DNA from: a bacterium
GTDB lineage: Bacteria; Patescibacteriota; Patescibacteriia; Patescibacteriales; GWE2-39-37
DNA: 17,485 nucleotides
Reading direction: 5' to 3'
Assembly (NCBI GenBank): GCA_021786695.1
Contig: JAJYMT010000046.1
Coordinates: forward strand, 1 to 17,485
Both the position numbers and the translations under genes were made by a program. Of this stretch, positions 5,961 through 12,947 are shown piece after piece. Numbering within the stretch: position 1 is the first letter of the stretch; each line of letters starts with the position of its first letter. The notes below the pieces were generated by a model. It was not told the origin of the DNA. It saw only the letters and a program-made list of their open reading frames with translations, and ran no database searches.

Positions 5961-5987
5961 TCAAAAATTTTAACTTTTTAATTTATT

Positions 5988-6860
5988 CTAGGTCTCAACC
6001 GGCGCGAATTTGCACCTGCCGGCGCTGCCGAACAGTTCCATTTTTTTGTAGACCACCTCTTCGACCGCTTTGATGGTCGGCGACATCAGTTTACGCGGAT
6101 CGGTCTCTTCCGGATTGGCCGCGCACATCGAAATCAGGGTGCGGCAGAAAGCGGTTTTGATGTCGGTGCCGATATTGATAATCCGCACTCCCTCCTTGAT
6201 CGCCTGCTTGATTTTCTTGTCCTCGATGCCGGAACCGCCGTGCAGCACGAACGGCTTTTTCACTTTCTGTTTGATGGCCTTGAGCAGGCCCAGGTCGATA
6301 TCTTCGTTAGTATAAGTTCCGTGCGCCGTGCCGATGGCGGCCGCGATGGTGTCGACGTCGGTCGCTTTAACGAACTCAATTACATCCTTCGGGTCGGCCT
6401 TTGGAATCTCGATGAAATCGCCCGCGCTGCCGTGCCCGCCGACGATGGCGCCGATCTCACCCTGCACCCAGACGCCCTTGGCGCGCGCCACTTCTATCAC
6501 CGCCTTGGTGAGCCGGACGTTCTCGTCCAGCGGCAGGTCCGAGGCGTCGATGTGAACGGAAGAAAAACCGACCCGGATGCATTCGAACACCGACTGCATG
6601 GTTTTGCCGTGATCCAGATGCAGGGCGATCGGCACCGTGCCGGCGACATTCTTTGCCACTGTGGTCACGATGTGCATAGTCGGCTTCAGGCCCATGTATT
6701 TGATCGCTCCCTCGGACACCTGGATAATCGCCGGAGAACAGGCGCGCACCGCGGCCTGCGCCACCCCCAGGATCGACTCCAGGTTGTGTACATTGTAGGC
6801 GCCGATGGCGTAACCGCCCTCTTCCGCTTCCTTGATCAGATCTTTGATGTGAACTAACAT
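5988..6860 (-). CDS. fba: Class II fructose-bisphosphate aldolase
   Basis: 290 residues, normal for the short class II aldolases (FbaA/GatY type). It shows AYNVHNLE near the N terminus, LHLDHG (80-85) with the catalytic Asp83 and zinc ligand His84, GEIG (134-137), AIGTAHG (175-181) with His180, LHGGSG (206-211) with His207 and the phosphate-binding NIGTD (229-233). The reaction is reversible cleavage of fructose-1,6-bisphosphate to dihydroxyacetone phosphate and glyceraldehyde-3-phosphate in the cytoplasm. The segment usually reading MIDGS is HIDAS here (103-107), so specificity for a related ketose bisphosphate cannot be ruled out. tpiA lies directly upstream on the same strand, which supports a role in triose-phosphate metabolism. 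No Shine-Dalgarno sequence is seen. Confidence 0.93.
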   Translation of the reverse strand: MLVHIKDLIKEAEEGGYAIGAYNVHNLESILGVAQAAVRACSPAIIQVSEGAIKYMGLKPTMHIVTTVAKNVAGTVPIALHLDHGKTMQSVFECIRVGFSSVHIDASDLPLDENVRLTKAVIEVARAKGVWVQGEIGAIVGGHGSAGDFIEIPKADPKDVIEFVKATDVDTIAAAIGTAHGTYTNEDIDLGLLKAIKQKVKKPFVLHGGSGIEDKKIKQAIKEGVRIINIGTDIKTAFCRTLISMCAANPEETDPRKLMSPTIKAVEEVVYKKMELFGSAGRCKFAPVET

Positions 6861-6869
6861 ATTACAGAC

Positions 6870-6956
6870 AAATTGACACGAATTTTTGACGGATTTTCAC
6901 GAATCGCGAATTCGTGATTCGTGTTTATTCGTTATCAATTAGTATTTATCCGTTAA
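6870..6956. repeat. AT-rich degenerate repeat spacer with a central palindrome
   Basis: The spacer between tpiA and fba repeats variants of ACGAATT/ATTCGT. Its centre, CACGAATCGCGAA followed by TTCGTGATTCGTG (6899-6924), is a 26-bp palindrome with one mismatched pair. The style resembles the heptad arrays elsewhere in the window but is more diverged. Confidence 0.65.
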
Positions 6957-7730
6957 TTACTTAATCATCGCCTTCGCGACCTTATAAAATTCCTCTGCGT
7001 CCAAGCTGGCGCCGCCGACCAGCAGGCCGTCGGTGTTTTCCAGGTCGGTGAAACCCTTGACGTTTTTCGAAGAGATGCTGCCGCCATAGACGATGCGGAA
7101 GTTGTTCGCGGCCACCTGCGGACCGAACAGGTCGTTCAGGGTCAGCTTGACGATCTTGTGCGCATACTCGGCCTCGGCCGGCTCGATCGCCACACCGGAG
7201 CCGATCGCCCAGATCGGTTCGTAAGCGATAATCACTTCCTGGTTCTTTAAAAAACTGATGCCGCCGAGCGCCTGCTGCAACTGGTGCGTCAGCACGAAAT
7301 CGCGCCGGTCGGTCTTCCGTTCGTTCATATTCTCGCCGATGCAGACGATCGGCGTCAATTTATCCATATTCAAGACCGATTTCAACTTTTTGTGGATCAT
7401 CTCGTAATTCTCGAGCATATATTCGCGCCGCTCCGAGTGGCCGACGATCACGTATTCACAGCCGGCCTCGGCAAGCATATTCGCCGATATTTCCCCGGTA
7501 TAGGCGCCCAGTTCCTCCCAAAAAACGCTCTGGCCTCCCAGTTTTACCGGCGAACCCTTGATCGCTTTTCCGACCTCCGCGAGTGATACGAAATTCGGAC
7601 AGACCACTACCGTGCCCTTCTTGAAGCCGGTGAATTTGCTTTTCATTTTCTTCGCCAATTCAACCGTCTCCTTGAGCGACAATTTCATCTTCCAGTTGGC
7701 GATCACGATTTTTTCTTTTTTATTCTCCAT
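6957..7730 (-). CDS. tpiA: Triosephosphate isomerase
   Basis: 257 residues, typical for bacterial TIM. Active-site motifs are NWKM (12-15) with the catalytic lysine Lys14, VGHSERR (96-102) with electrophile His98, AYEPIWAIG (169-177) with catalytic base Glu171 and flexible-loop residues following, YGGSIS near the phosphate site, and GLLVGGASL at the C-terminal phosphate-binding helix. It interconverts dihydroxyacetone phosphate and glyceraldehyde-3-phosphate, the two products of the aldolase encoded next downstream. A repeat-rich spacer of about 96 nt separates the two genes. A heptad array lies just upstream of the start codon, and no Shine-Dalgarno sequence is visible. Confidence 0.97.
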   Translation of the reverse strand: MENKKEKIVIANWKMKLSLKETVELAKKMKSKFTGFKKGTVVVCPNFVSLAEVGKAIKGSPVKLGGQSVFWEELGAYTGEISANMLAEAGCEYVIVGHSERREYMLENYEMIHKKLKSVLNMDKLTPIVCIGENMNERKTDRRDFVLTHQLQQALGGISFLKNQEVIIAYEPIWAIGSGVAIEPAEAEYAHKIVKLTLNDLFGPQVAANNFRIVYGGSISSKNVKGFTDLENTDGLLVGGASLDAEEFYKVAKAMIK

Positions 7731-7737
7731 ATGATAT

Positions 7738-7768
7738 GTTAATTGTTAATTCGTAATTGTTAATTGAC
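7738..7768. repeat. Heptad array (single arm), GTTAATT type
   Basis: Reads GTTAATT, GTTAATT, CGTAATT, GTTAATT, then GAC: four 7-nt units plus three bases, 31 nt in all. It fills almost the whole spacer between the carboxypeptidase stop (7770) and the tpiA start (7730). Confidence 0.85.
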
Positions 7769-7769
7769 T

Positions 7770-8801
7770 CTACTCCGGCCAGCGGAATTTTGTGTAGACC
7801 CACTCGACCAGCGACTTGGTTTCGCTGAAGCGCGAGATCCGGTCATCGCCTCCGAGCAGCACCGAAATCACCTCATGTCCCGATTCGTTGCTCCATTTGC
7901 TTGCCAGACAACCGCCTGCCTCTTCGGTGTAGCCGGTCTTGCCGCCGATGATCCTGATTCGCGGATTGGCGGCAAAGACCTCGAGCAGTTTGTCGGTATT
8001 GTCGACCGAAATCTTATTGCCCGACATGGTGGTAAATTCGTGCCTCTTGGTGATGGTCGCCTGGCGGATATCCTCCATCTCGAGCGCCGCCTTGGCCAGC
8101 CGGGCCACATCGAGCGCGGTCGAGACGTTGCCCGCGTCCAGGCCGACCGCGTCTTTGAAGACCGTGTCGGTCAAACCCAGTTCGCGCGCCTTGTCGTTCA
8201 TCAGGCCGACGAATTCCTCCATCTTGAGTCCGGTGGAATTCACCAGCGCGACGGTCTCGGTGTTGGCGGAAGCGACCAGGGAAAGATAAAACAGGTCTTT
8301 GACTTTGGCTCGTTCGCCGACCGCCAGATAAACCTTGCTACCCTCGCGCCGGTCCGACTCCCTGATCTCGTAAACATACTCCCAGCCGGGGTTGTGATCC
8401 AAAAAAACCAGGGCGGTAGCCAGCTTGGTGATGCTGGCGATCGATTTGGGCGCCTTGTCGTCTTTTTTAAAAAGTACGGTGCCGGTCTCGGTGTCCAAAA
8501 CCACGGCGCTGTCGGCTGTCACTTCGTGTTTGGCTTCGGACTCGCAGATCGGCGCTAAACTCCTAAGGTCGCGCGCCGCCGGCAGATGGCTAAGCGGCCG
8601 CGGCTCTTCCGGTCTGGCGGCTGCCGACAGCGGCAGGATGTTCAGGGTCGCCTGGCGCGCCGCTTCCGCCACCCGTTGCTCCAGCTGTCCGGAAAAATTC
8701 AACCGGTCAAACACCGAGTGATAAAGAATGTTGTCGCCGGTCAATTTGGCGTTTACTATCCATAGATTGGCCAATAACCCGAAAAATATCGTACTTAACA
8801 T
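7770..8801 (-). CDS. D-alanyl-D-alanine carboxypeptidase (peptidase S11, PBP5-like)
   Basis: 343 residues. A hydrophobic N-terminal segment (1-18) acts as signal or membrane anchor. The serine-type penicillin-binding core has all three motifs in the right order: SITK (123-126) with the acylated Ser123 in the block IASITKLATAL, SAN (178-180) and KTG (288-290) in GGKTGYTEEAGG. The protein stops soon after the catalytic domain and lacks the C-terminal beta-rich domain and amphipathic anchor of E. coli PBP5. It is expected outside the membrane, trimming the terminal D-Ala from peptidoglycan stem peptides. It follows scpB by 13 nt, so scpA, scpB and this gene probably form one transcript. Confidence 0.92.
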   Translation of the reverse strand: MLSTIFFGLLANLWIVNAKLTGDNILYHSVFDRLNFSGQLEQRVAEAARQATLNILPLSAAARPEEPRPLSHLPAARDLRSLAPICESEAKHEVTADSAVVLDTETGTVLFKKDDKAPKSIASITKLATALVFLDHNPGWEYVYEIRESDRREGSKVYLAVGERAKVKDLFYLSLVASANTETVALVNSTGLKMEEFVGLMNDKARELGLTDTVFKDAVGLDAGNVSTALDVARLAKAALEMEDIRQATITKRHEFTTMSGNKISVDNTDKLLEVFAANPRIRIIGGKTGYTEEAGGCLASKWSNESGHEVISVLLGGDDRISRFSETKSLVEWVYTKFRWPE

Positions 8802-8814
8802 AATTATTATCCGG

Positions 8815-9390
8815 TTAAACGATGCTCTGATTGTCGCTTGGATTAATCTCGCCGCCGGCAGCCGCCAGGACCCGGTCGATCGTGTCGTCCCGGCTTAACT
8901 TATCAAAATCCGGCAATTCTTTCAAATCGTTCAAGCCGAGAAAACGCACGAAATCCATGGTCACCGAATAATAGGTCTCGTTTCTGGTCTTGTCGAATTT
9001 TCCTTCGATCAGGCCGCGGATCAGAAGATTCCTCAAAATTAAGCTGCAGTTCACGCCGCGGATGCGATCCAGGTCCAGTTTAGCTACGGGACCCCGATAG
9101 GCGATGATGGTAAGCGCCTCGAGCGACGGGCGCGACAGTTCGCCGGTGGTCTCGTCCTTGATGTATTCCTGGATGATTTTGGCGTTTTCGGGCGAACTGA
9201 CCATCTGAAAGCTTGAACCGTTTTTGATCACCTGCACGCCTTTCTTGTTTTCCTGGTACTGCCGCACCAGCTCGCTTCCGGCCTGCTCCGCCTCTTTGAC
9301 CGCGACTCCGATCAGCTCCGCCAGGTTTTTTGCCGTCATCGGCTTGGCGGAGATGAAGAGAAGGGACTCAATTTGGGATTTTATGTTCAT
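8815..9390 (-). CDS. scpB: Segregation and condensation protein B
   Basis: 191 residues with the ScpB pattern of two winged-helix domains. Recognisable blocks are the N-terminal IKSQIESLLFISAKPMTAK, the middle FQMVSSPENAKIIQ, and RPSLEALTIIAYRGPVAK followed by RIRGVNCSLILRNLLIRGLI, the most conserved part of the family. It is the kleisin-associated subunit of the SMC-ScpAB complex, which compacts and segregates the chromosome. It lies directly downstream of scpA, with an inverted heptad array in the 78-nt spacer, and 13 nt before the carboxypeptidase gene. The smc gene itself is not in the window. The C-terminal tail (GGEINPSDNQSIV) is not conserved in the family. Confidence 0.95.
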   Translation of the reverse strand: MNIKSQIESLLFISAKPMTAKNLAELIGVAVKEAEQAGSELVRQYQENKKGVQVIKNGSSFQMVSSPENAKIIQEYIKDETTGELSRPSLEALTIIAYRGPVAKLDLDRIRGVNCSLILRNLLIRGLIEGKFDKTRNETYYSVTMDFVRFLGLNDLKELPDFDKLSRDDTIDRVLAAAGGEINPSDNQSIV

Positions 9391-9396
9391 GACTTG

Positions 9397-9475
9397 GATT
9401 TACGATTTAAGATTTACGATTTAAGAATGGTGCTGATTTTGGCCTTCTTAAATCTTAAATCGTAAATCTTAAATC
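9397..9475. repeat. Inverted heptad array, GATTTAA/GATTTAC type
   Basis: Left arm 9397-9427 reads GATTTAC, GATTTAA, GATTTAC, GATTTAA, GAA. Right arm 9445-9475 is its reverse complement with three mismatches. The arms are 31 nt each and the loop is 17 nt. The right arm overlaps the last codons of scpA, and the scpA stop codon is part of a heptad. Confidence 0.92.
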
Positions 9476-10173
9476 TTATTAATCTCAATCTCCCCGAACA
9501 ATTCCAGCTGTTCGACAAAGACCGTCCGCTGTTTTATCAGTTCGAGCATCGCCAGGAAACTGACGATGATCTCGGTCTTGGACTGGGCCGTTTCCAGGAT
9601 TTTGGAAAAACTTATCTTGATGCGCTCAAACAATCCCTGCTCGATCGCCAGGATCCGGTCTTCGATGCTGATCTTCCGCTCCATCCGTTCCTCAGCCAGT
9701 TCGAGTTCCGCCGGCTTGATCCTGCCTAAGAGATCGGCGAAAACCATGCCGAGGTCGGCCGCGGTAAGTTTCTTGGGCGGCGCGAACAGCTTGTCGAAAA
9801 AGACGCTGGCCTTGCGATTGAAAGGACGGCCGAACATGAACCGCTTCTTGCCGATGATCGCCGCCACCTTCTTGGTCGCGGTCAAAAACTCCTGATACAT
9901 CTTGAGCTGATCCTCGAAATCCTTGATCTCTTCCTCCTCTTCCGGAAACAGGTACGGCAGAAGCGCCTTCGATTTGATCAGGAGCAAGCGCGCCGCCACC
10001 ACCAAAAAATCAGCCATCTCTTCCGGGTCGATATTTTTAACCTCCTTCAGATAGCTGACGTATTCATCGGCGATCTTCGCCAAACTGATCTGGGTGATGT
10101 CGAGTTCTTCCTGTTCGATCAGTTGCAGCAGCAAAGACAGCGGCCCTTCGAATTTTTCTAATTTTAATACCAT
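9469..10173 (-). CDS. scpA: Segregation and condensation protein A (kleisin)
   Basis: 234 residues, usual length. The N terminus LEKFEGPLSLLLQLIEQEEL and DITQISLAKIADEYVSYL is diagnostic of ScpA, followed by ADFLVVAARLLLIKSKALLP, an acidic EEEEE segment, and a C-terminal winged-helix region containing VSFLAMLELIKQRTVFVEQ. ScpA bridges SMC heads and binds the ScpB dimer. The last residues (INKI) and the stop codon are encoded by the adjoining heptad array, so the natural C terminus may have been altered by it. It is first gene of the probable scpA-scpB-carboxypeptidase operon. Confidence 0.96.
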   Translation of the reverse strand: MVLKLEKFEGPLSLLLQLIEQEELDITQISLAKIADEYVSYLKEVKNIDPEEMADFLVVAARLLLIKSKALLPYLFPEEEEEIKDFEDQLKMYQEFLTATKKVAAIIGKKRFMFGRPFNRKASVFFDKLFAPPKKLTAADLGMVFADLLGRIKPAELELAEERMERKISIEDRILAIEQGLFERIKISFSKILETAQSKTEIIVSFLAMLELIKQRTVFVEQLELFGEIEINKI

Positions 10174-10214
10174 CGCGAATTAATAGTGAACTTATTTGTC
10201 GTTTAATTTATTTG

Positions 10215-10243
10215 TTATCCTGATGCTGCAAGCCGAAGGATAA
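10215..10243. repeat. Short imperfect hairpin between ybaK-like gene and scpA
   Basis: TTATCCT (10215-10221) pairs with AGGATAA (10237-10243), directly after the stop codon of the upstream gene. There is no T-tract. It may be a transcript-end hairpin or a small repeat. Confidence 0.4.
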
Positions 10244-10849
10244 TTATTTTTTCTTTCTGGTTTTCTTCGTTAGCTTCTTGGCGACTTTTTTTACCTTTTT
10301 CACCGCCTTCGGCAACTTGATCTTTTTCTTGACGCCGAAATTTGCCAGCAAAGCGTTCTCCAGTTTGATAAAGTCCCTGAGACCCATCTCGACCGAATAG
10401 TTGTGGTTGCCGGAAGAAAAAACCGCTTTCTTTACGCGCGCCAAACTTTTGTCCACGACCACCGGCAGGTTGTGCATCTTGCCGAAAGCGCTGATGGTGC
10501 CCTCTTTCAATTTCAGTAATTCGGCCATGATCTTTTCGCCCGGAATTTTTACCACTGCGTATTTTTTCTTGTGCAAGGACGCCAGCGCCTTGGCCAATTT
10601 CTTGAAATCCAGATTCTGGTCGGCCGGCAGGATGATCAAAAAATAATCCTTGTCCGCCTTGACCAGAAGCGACTTGGCGATCTCGCCCAGTTTTTTCCGC
10701 ATAGTCGCGGCCGCGTCCATCGCCGTATAGACGGTGCGATGCTCCAGCACCTCGTGCGGGATACCGGCGTCTTTTAGATATTTCACGATTTTTTCAGGAA
10801 ATTTCGGTTTTAGAATTTTTTTCGCCTTTTTTAGCTGTTTTTTTGCCAT
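10244..10849 (-). CDS. YbaK/ProX-type aminoacyl-tRNA deacylase-like protein with lysine-rich tail
   Basis: 201 residues from the preferred ATG at 10849 (MAKKQLKK); an in-frame ATG at 10879 would add ten hydrophobic residues lying within the promoter. After a basic N terminus, residues about 25-165 match the YbaK fold: IPHEVLEHRTVYTAMDAA, KSLLVKADKDYFLIILPADQ, GTISAFGKMHNLPVVVDKSL and VFSSGNHNYSVEMGLRDFIKL. Members hydrolyse mischarged aminoacyl-tRNAs such as Cys- or Ala-tRNA-Pro; the lysine in the KADKDY block lies in the usual active-site region. The last 30 residues are nearly all Lys/Arg with Val, plausibly tRNA- or rRNA-binding. Substrate cannot be assigned. Confidence 0.82.
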   Translation of the reverse strand: MAKKQLKKAKKILKPKFPEKIVKYLKDAGIPHEVLEHRTVYTAMDAAATMRKKLGEIAKSLLVKADKDYFLIILPADQNLDFKKLAKALASLHKKKYAVVKIPGEKIMAELLKLKEGTISAFGKMHNLPVVVDKSLARVKKAVFSSGNHNYSVEMGLRDFIKLENALLANFGVKKKIKLPKAVKKVKKVAKKLTKKTRKKK

Positions 10850-10852
10850 AAA

Positions 10853-10880
10853 ATTATAGTAAATAATTATTAATACCAAA
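10853..10880 (-). promoter_or_regulatory. Promoter of the YbaK-like gene, possibly leaderless
   Basis: A perfect TATAAT (10853-10858) lies only three bases before the ATG at 10849 on the minus strand; a weak -35 (TTTGGT or TTGGTA) is 15-16 nt upstream. The start site would fall at or within the start codon, so the mRNA would be leaderless or start at the next codons. Confidence 0.5.
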
Positions 10881-10948
10881 AACTACCGCCTATGATTTCG
10901 GCACCTTCTTAAGCATAATTATACCCGATTTTCCGTCATTTAGCAATG

Positions 10949-10975
10949 AAAAACCCGCAGAAAATTCCTGCGGGT
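10949..10975 (-). terminator. Intrinsic terminator after the phosphoribosyltransferase gene
   Basis: On the minus strand ACCCGCAG and CTGCGGGT form an 8-bp GC-rich stem with a 7-nt loop, followed by TTTTT. It starts 14 nt after the stop at 10989. Confidence 0.92.
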
Positions 10976-10988
10976 CCTGGAGTTCGAT

Positions 10989-11720
10989 TCAAGCGAGTTG
11001 GCCGGTCACGAGCAGCCGCCAATTCTCCTCGCTTTCCTTCGGCCCAATGCGCTTCGAGCCCATGCGGCAAAGCGGGCAGTTGGCCGGACGCCACTGGTTG
11101 GACTTGTGGGTTGATAAAGAACCGAGTCCGAAGGTCTTGCCTAGCGCCTCGACGGTCGAACGGCCGCCGCAATTAAGGATCACCATCTGGAAGTCGGTCA
11201 ATTCGCATTTCGGGGCTTCGGTCATCACCGCGCTGATTCCGTCCGACAGGTTGGTGGCGCCGCGGCAGAAGTCCTCCAAGAACAAGAGTATTTCCCCGCT
11301 GCCGATCGGCTCTTTCAGGGTAAAGCTGTTGCCGGTCTTGATCAACTCCGAGCAGTCGAGTTCCTGCTGGCGCGCCAATTCCTTGGCCAGCCGGTTCGCG
11401 CCGTTCGGGATGCCGATGACGCGCGTCGGCCGCCGCCTTGAAAGAGCCCGATACCGGATCCACAGCTGCTCCGCCATGATCTGGCAGAGGTTTTCCCGGT
11501 CAAGTACCGGTTTGGAAAAGAAAAAACCGTCAGCGCAGAGGCCGGATGGCATCTCGGCGTGGTAGCCGGCGCGGCCCTGGTCTGCCGCCCGGTAATCGAA
11601 AGACCAGAAACCGTCGGCCTGCTTGAAGATGTAAACTACCTCGGCCCCCGACAGCTGGCCGCAAATCTCACTCTGATCCAATTCCAGAATTTGGATTCGG
11701 CTAAGTTCTGTCAGCGGCAT
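10989..11720 (-). CDS. Orotate phosphoribosyltransferase-like protein (type I PRTase)
   Basis: 243 residues from the ATG at 11720, chosen because a strong Shine-Dalgarno GGAGG precedes it by 6 nt; an ATG nine codons earlier lacks one. The type I PRPP-binding motif is ILLFLEDFCRGATNL (144-158), with the two acidic residues Glu149-Asp150. EMPSGLCADGFFFSKPVL (56-73) resembles the HSGLHSDGYF region of PyrE, and VIGIPNGANRLAKEL (101-115) is another PyrE-like block. The C terminus carries CPLC (215-218) followed by a basic segment, not part of classical PyrE. PyrE transfers orotate to PRPP in UMP synthesis, but no other pyrimidine genes are nearby, so the substrate is uncertain. It is a single-gene unit with its own terminator. 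Confidence 0.75.
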   Translation of the reverse strand: MPLTELSRIQILELDQSEICGQLSGAEVVYIFKQADGFWSFDYRAADQGRAGYHAEMPSGLCADGFFFSKPVLDRENLCQIMAEQLWIRYRALSRRRPTRVIGIPNGANRLAKELARQQELDCSELIKTGNSFTLKEPIGSGEILLFLEDFCRGATNLSDGISAVMTEAPKCELTDFQMVILNCGGRSTVEALGKTFGLGSLSTHKSNQWRPANCPLCRMGSKRIGPKESEENWRLLVTGQLA

Positions 11721-11782
11721 CTCTCCCCTCCCTATTCGGATTGTCAAAAAAATTGCTCTTTTTACCGTTCAACTCTCGACCG

Positions 11783-11821
11783 TCGAAGTCCGACCTCGAG
11801 CACCTCGAGGTCGGACTTCGA
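11783..11821. repeat. 39-bp near-perfect palindrome
   Basis: 18-nt complementary arms (11783-11800 and 11804-11821) surround CAC. The arm TCGAAGTCCGACCTCGAG shares the core CCGACCTCGA with the 42-bp palindrome at 4605-4646. It sits between the DUF5671-type gene (ends 11839) and the PRTase start (11720) without a T-tract. Confidence 0.93.
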
Positions 11822-11838
11822 ACGAAATTTAGACCTTC

Positions 11839-12819
11839 TTAATCGACCGGCCTCGGCGCAAGCGGCACTGGTAGCGGCGTTTTCAGCCCGGCGTCTTGCT
11901 GTGAGAAATAGACGGTCTGCTTCAGGCACTGCCGTCCGGCCTGGTGCGGCCAGCGGCCCTGGTTGTAATCATCATTATTGGTATCATCCTTCAAGTTCGA
12001 GGTAAGAAAATCAGCGCACAGCTCGTAGTTCCCTTCTTTAGCCGGCCGGTACTCGAAAGCCGCTCCGGTCACCGCGTCTTTCAGTTCTTTTTCCGTGAGA
12101 TAATACTTGCCTCCGAGGAGCGCCTTGAGGTCCGGCGGCAATTTTTTCTTTTCCTGATAAAAATTAGCGACCGCGGAATCGATCTGGTTGAACTTGTTCA
12201 GTACGTCCTGATCGCGTTTTTGGTTCCTGGTCTCGGTCGGGCTCGGGGTGAAAAAGAAAGCGGCGACCAGCGCGACGATCACCAGCATGGCCGAACCGAA
12301 GGAGTATGCCCGGATCAGCTTGTCCGACGCGCCCGCCACGACCCGCCTGATATCGTAAAGATAGTAGCTGAAAACGACCGCGGCGATGAAGATCGCGGTC
12401 GCGGATTTCAGGATGAATTTGGTCGTGAGTTCCCCGTCCAAAAAATTATAGATGGTGCGAATCAGCCAACCGATTATGGTGACTGAGGCGACGAACAAGA
12501 TGAAATAGGTGAGCCAGCGGCGGACGGCGGATTCTTTGGCGAGCACGCCGTCGCGCAGATTCTTGTTGATCTGCCAGAGAGTGAAATAGTAAATCGGGGC
12601 GGCGATGATGATGGCGGCGATGGCGAACTTGAGCGCCTCGGGCGAAAACCGGCCCTGATACGGCTGGAGCGCGTCCGGGATATTCTTGTTAATGATCTGG
12701 AAAATCACCATGCCGGCAGAGGTCGCTAGAAAGCCGAGCGCCACCAAAGAAAGCATATAGAAGAAAGCGAACTTGGCGCTGTTGTTTGCTTCTTGACTTT
12801 TATTCTTATTTTCCTCCAT
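11839..12819 (-). CDS. DUF5671-type polytopic membrane protein with C-terminal soluble domain
   Basis: 326 residues. Five predicted membrane helices at about 18-43, 62-82, 102-122, 136-156 and 171-190 form the N-terminal part; the sequence AKFAFFYMLSLVALGFLATS is what I recall of the DUF5671 family common in Patescibacteria. Residues 195-326 are soluble, beginning with a helix (RDQDVLNKFNQIDSAVANFY) and then KKKLPPDLKALL, which resembles the post-helix region of type IV pilin or pseudopilin proteins. Two cysteines (268, 298) could form a disulfide if this part is outside. The tail is proline-rich. Function is unknown. No Shine-Dalgarno sequence precedes the ATG. Confidence 0.75.
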   Translation of the reverse strand: MEENKNKSQEANNSAKFAFFYMLSLVALGFLATSAGMVIFQIINKNIPDALQPYQGRFSPEALKFAIAAIIIAAPIYYFTLWQINKNLRDGVLAKESAVRRWLTYFILFVASVTIIGWLIRTIYNFLDGELTTKFILKSATAIFIAAVVFSYYLYDIRRVVAGASDKLIRAYSFGSAMLVIVALVAAFFFTPSPTETRNQKRDQDVLNKFNQIDSAVANFYQEKKKLPPDLKALLGGKYYLTEKELKDAVTGAAFEYRPAKEGNYELCADFLTSNLKDDTNNDDYNQGRWPHQAGRQCLKQTVYFSQQDAGLKTPLPVPLAPRPVD

Positions 12820-12852
12820 ACGATTTTATTAAAAGGTTATTACACATAACGA

Positions 12853-12947
12853 GATTTAAGAATTAAGAATTAAGATTTAAGAATTAAGATTTAAGAATTA
12901 AGATTTTGTATTTTATTCTTAAATCTAAATTCATAAATCTTAAATCT
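12853..12947. repeat. Inverted heptad/hexad array, GATTTAA/GAATTAA type
   Basis: Left part 12853-12906 repeats GATTTAA and GAATTAA; the right part 12915-12947 carries the inverse (TTAAATC and variants) after a short AT-rich loop. It begins immediately at the aspS stop codon and fills most of the spacer to the next gene. Confidence 0.85.

Noticed and set aside
7764..8558. Plus-strand open frame of 264 codons
   Set aside because: Lies opposite the carboxypeptidase gene, which has SITK, SAN and KTG motifs in the other strand; composition is that of a shadow.
9397..9475. CRISPR or intrinsic terminator reading of the heptad arrays
   Set aside because: Units are 7 nt without unique spacers, and the stems lack a GC core and a dedicated T-tract, so neither class fits; transcript-end function remains possible but unproven.
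10879..10879. Upstream ATG as the start of the YbaK-like gene
   Set aside because: It would add ten hydrophobic residues encoded by the promoter's AT-rich region; the ATG at 10849 begins a basic N terminus that fits better.
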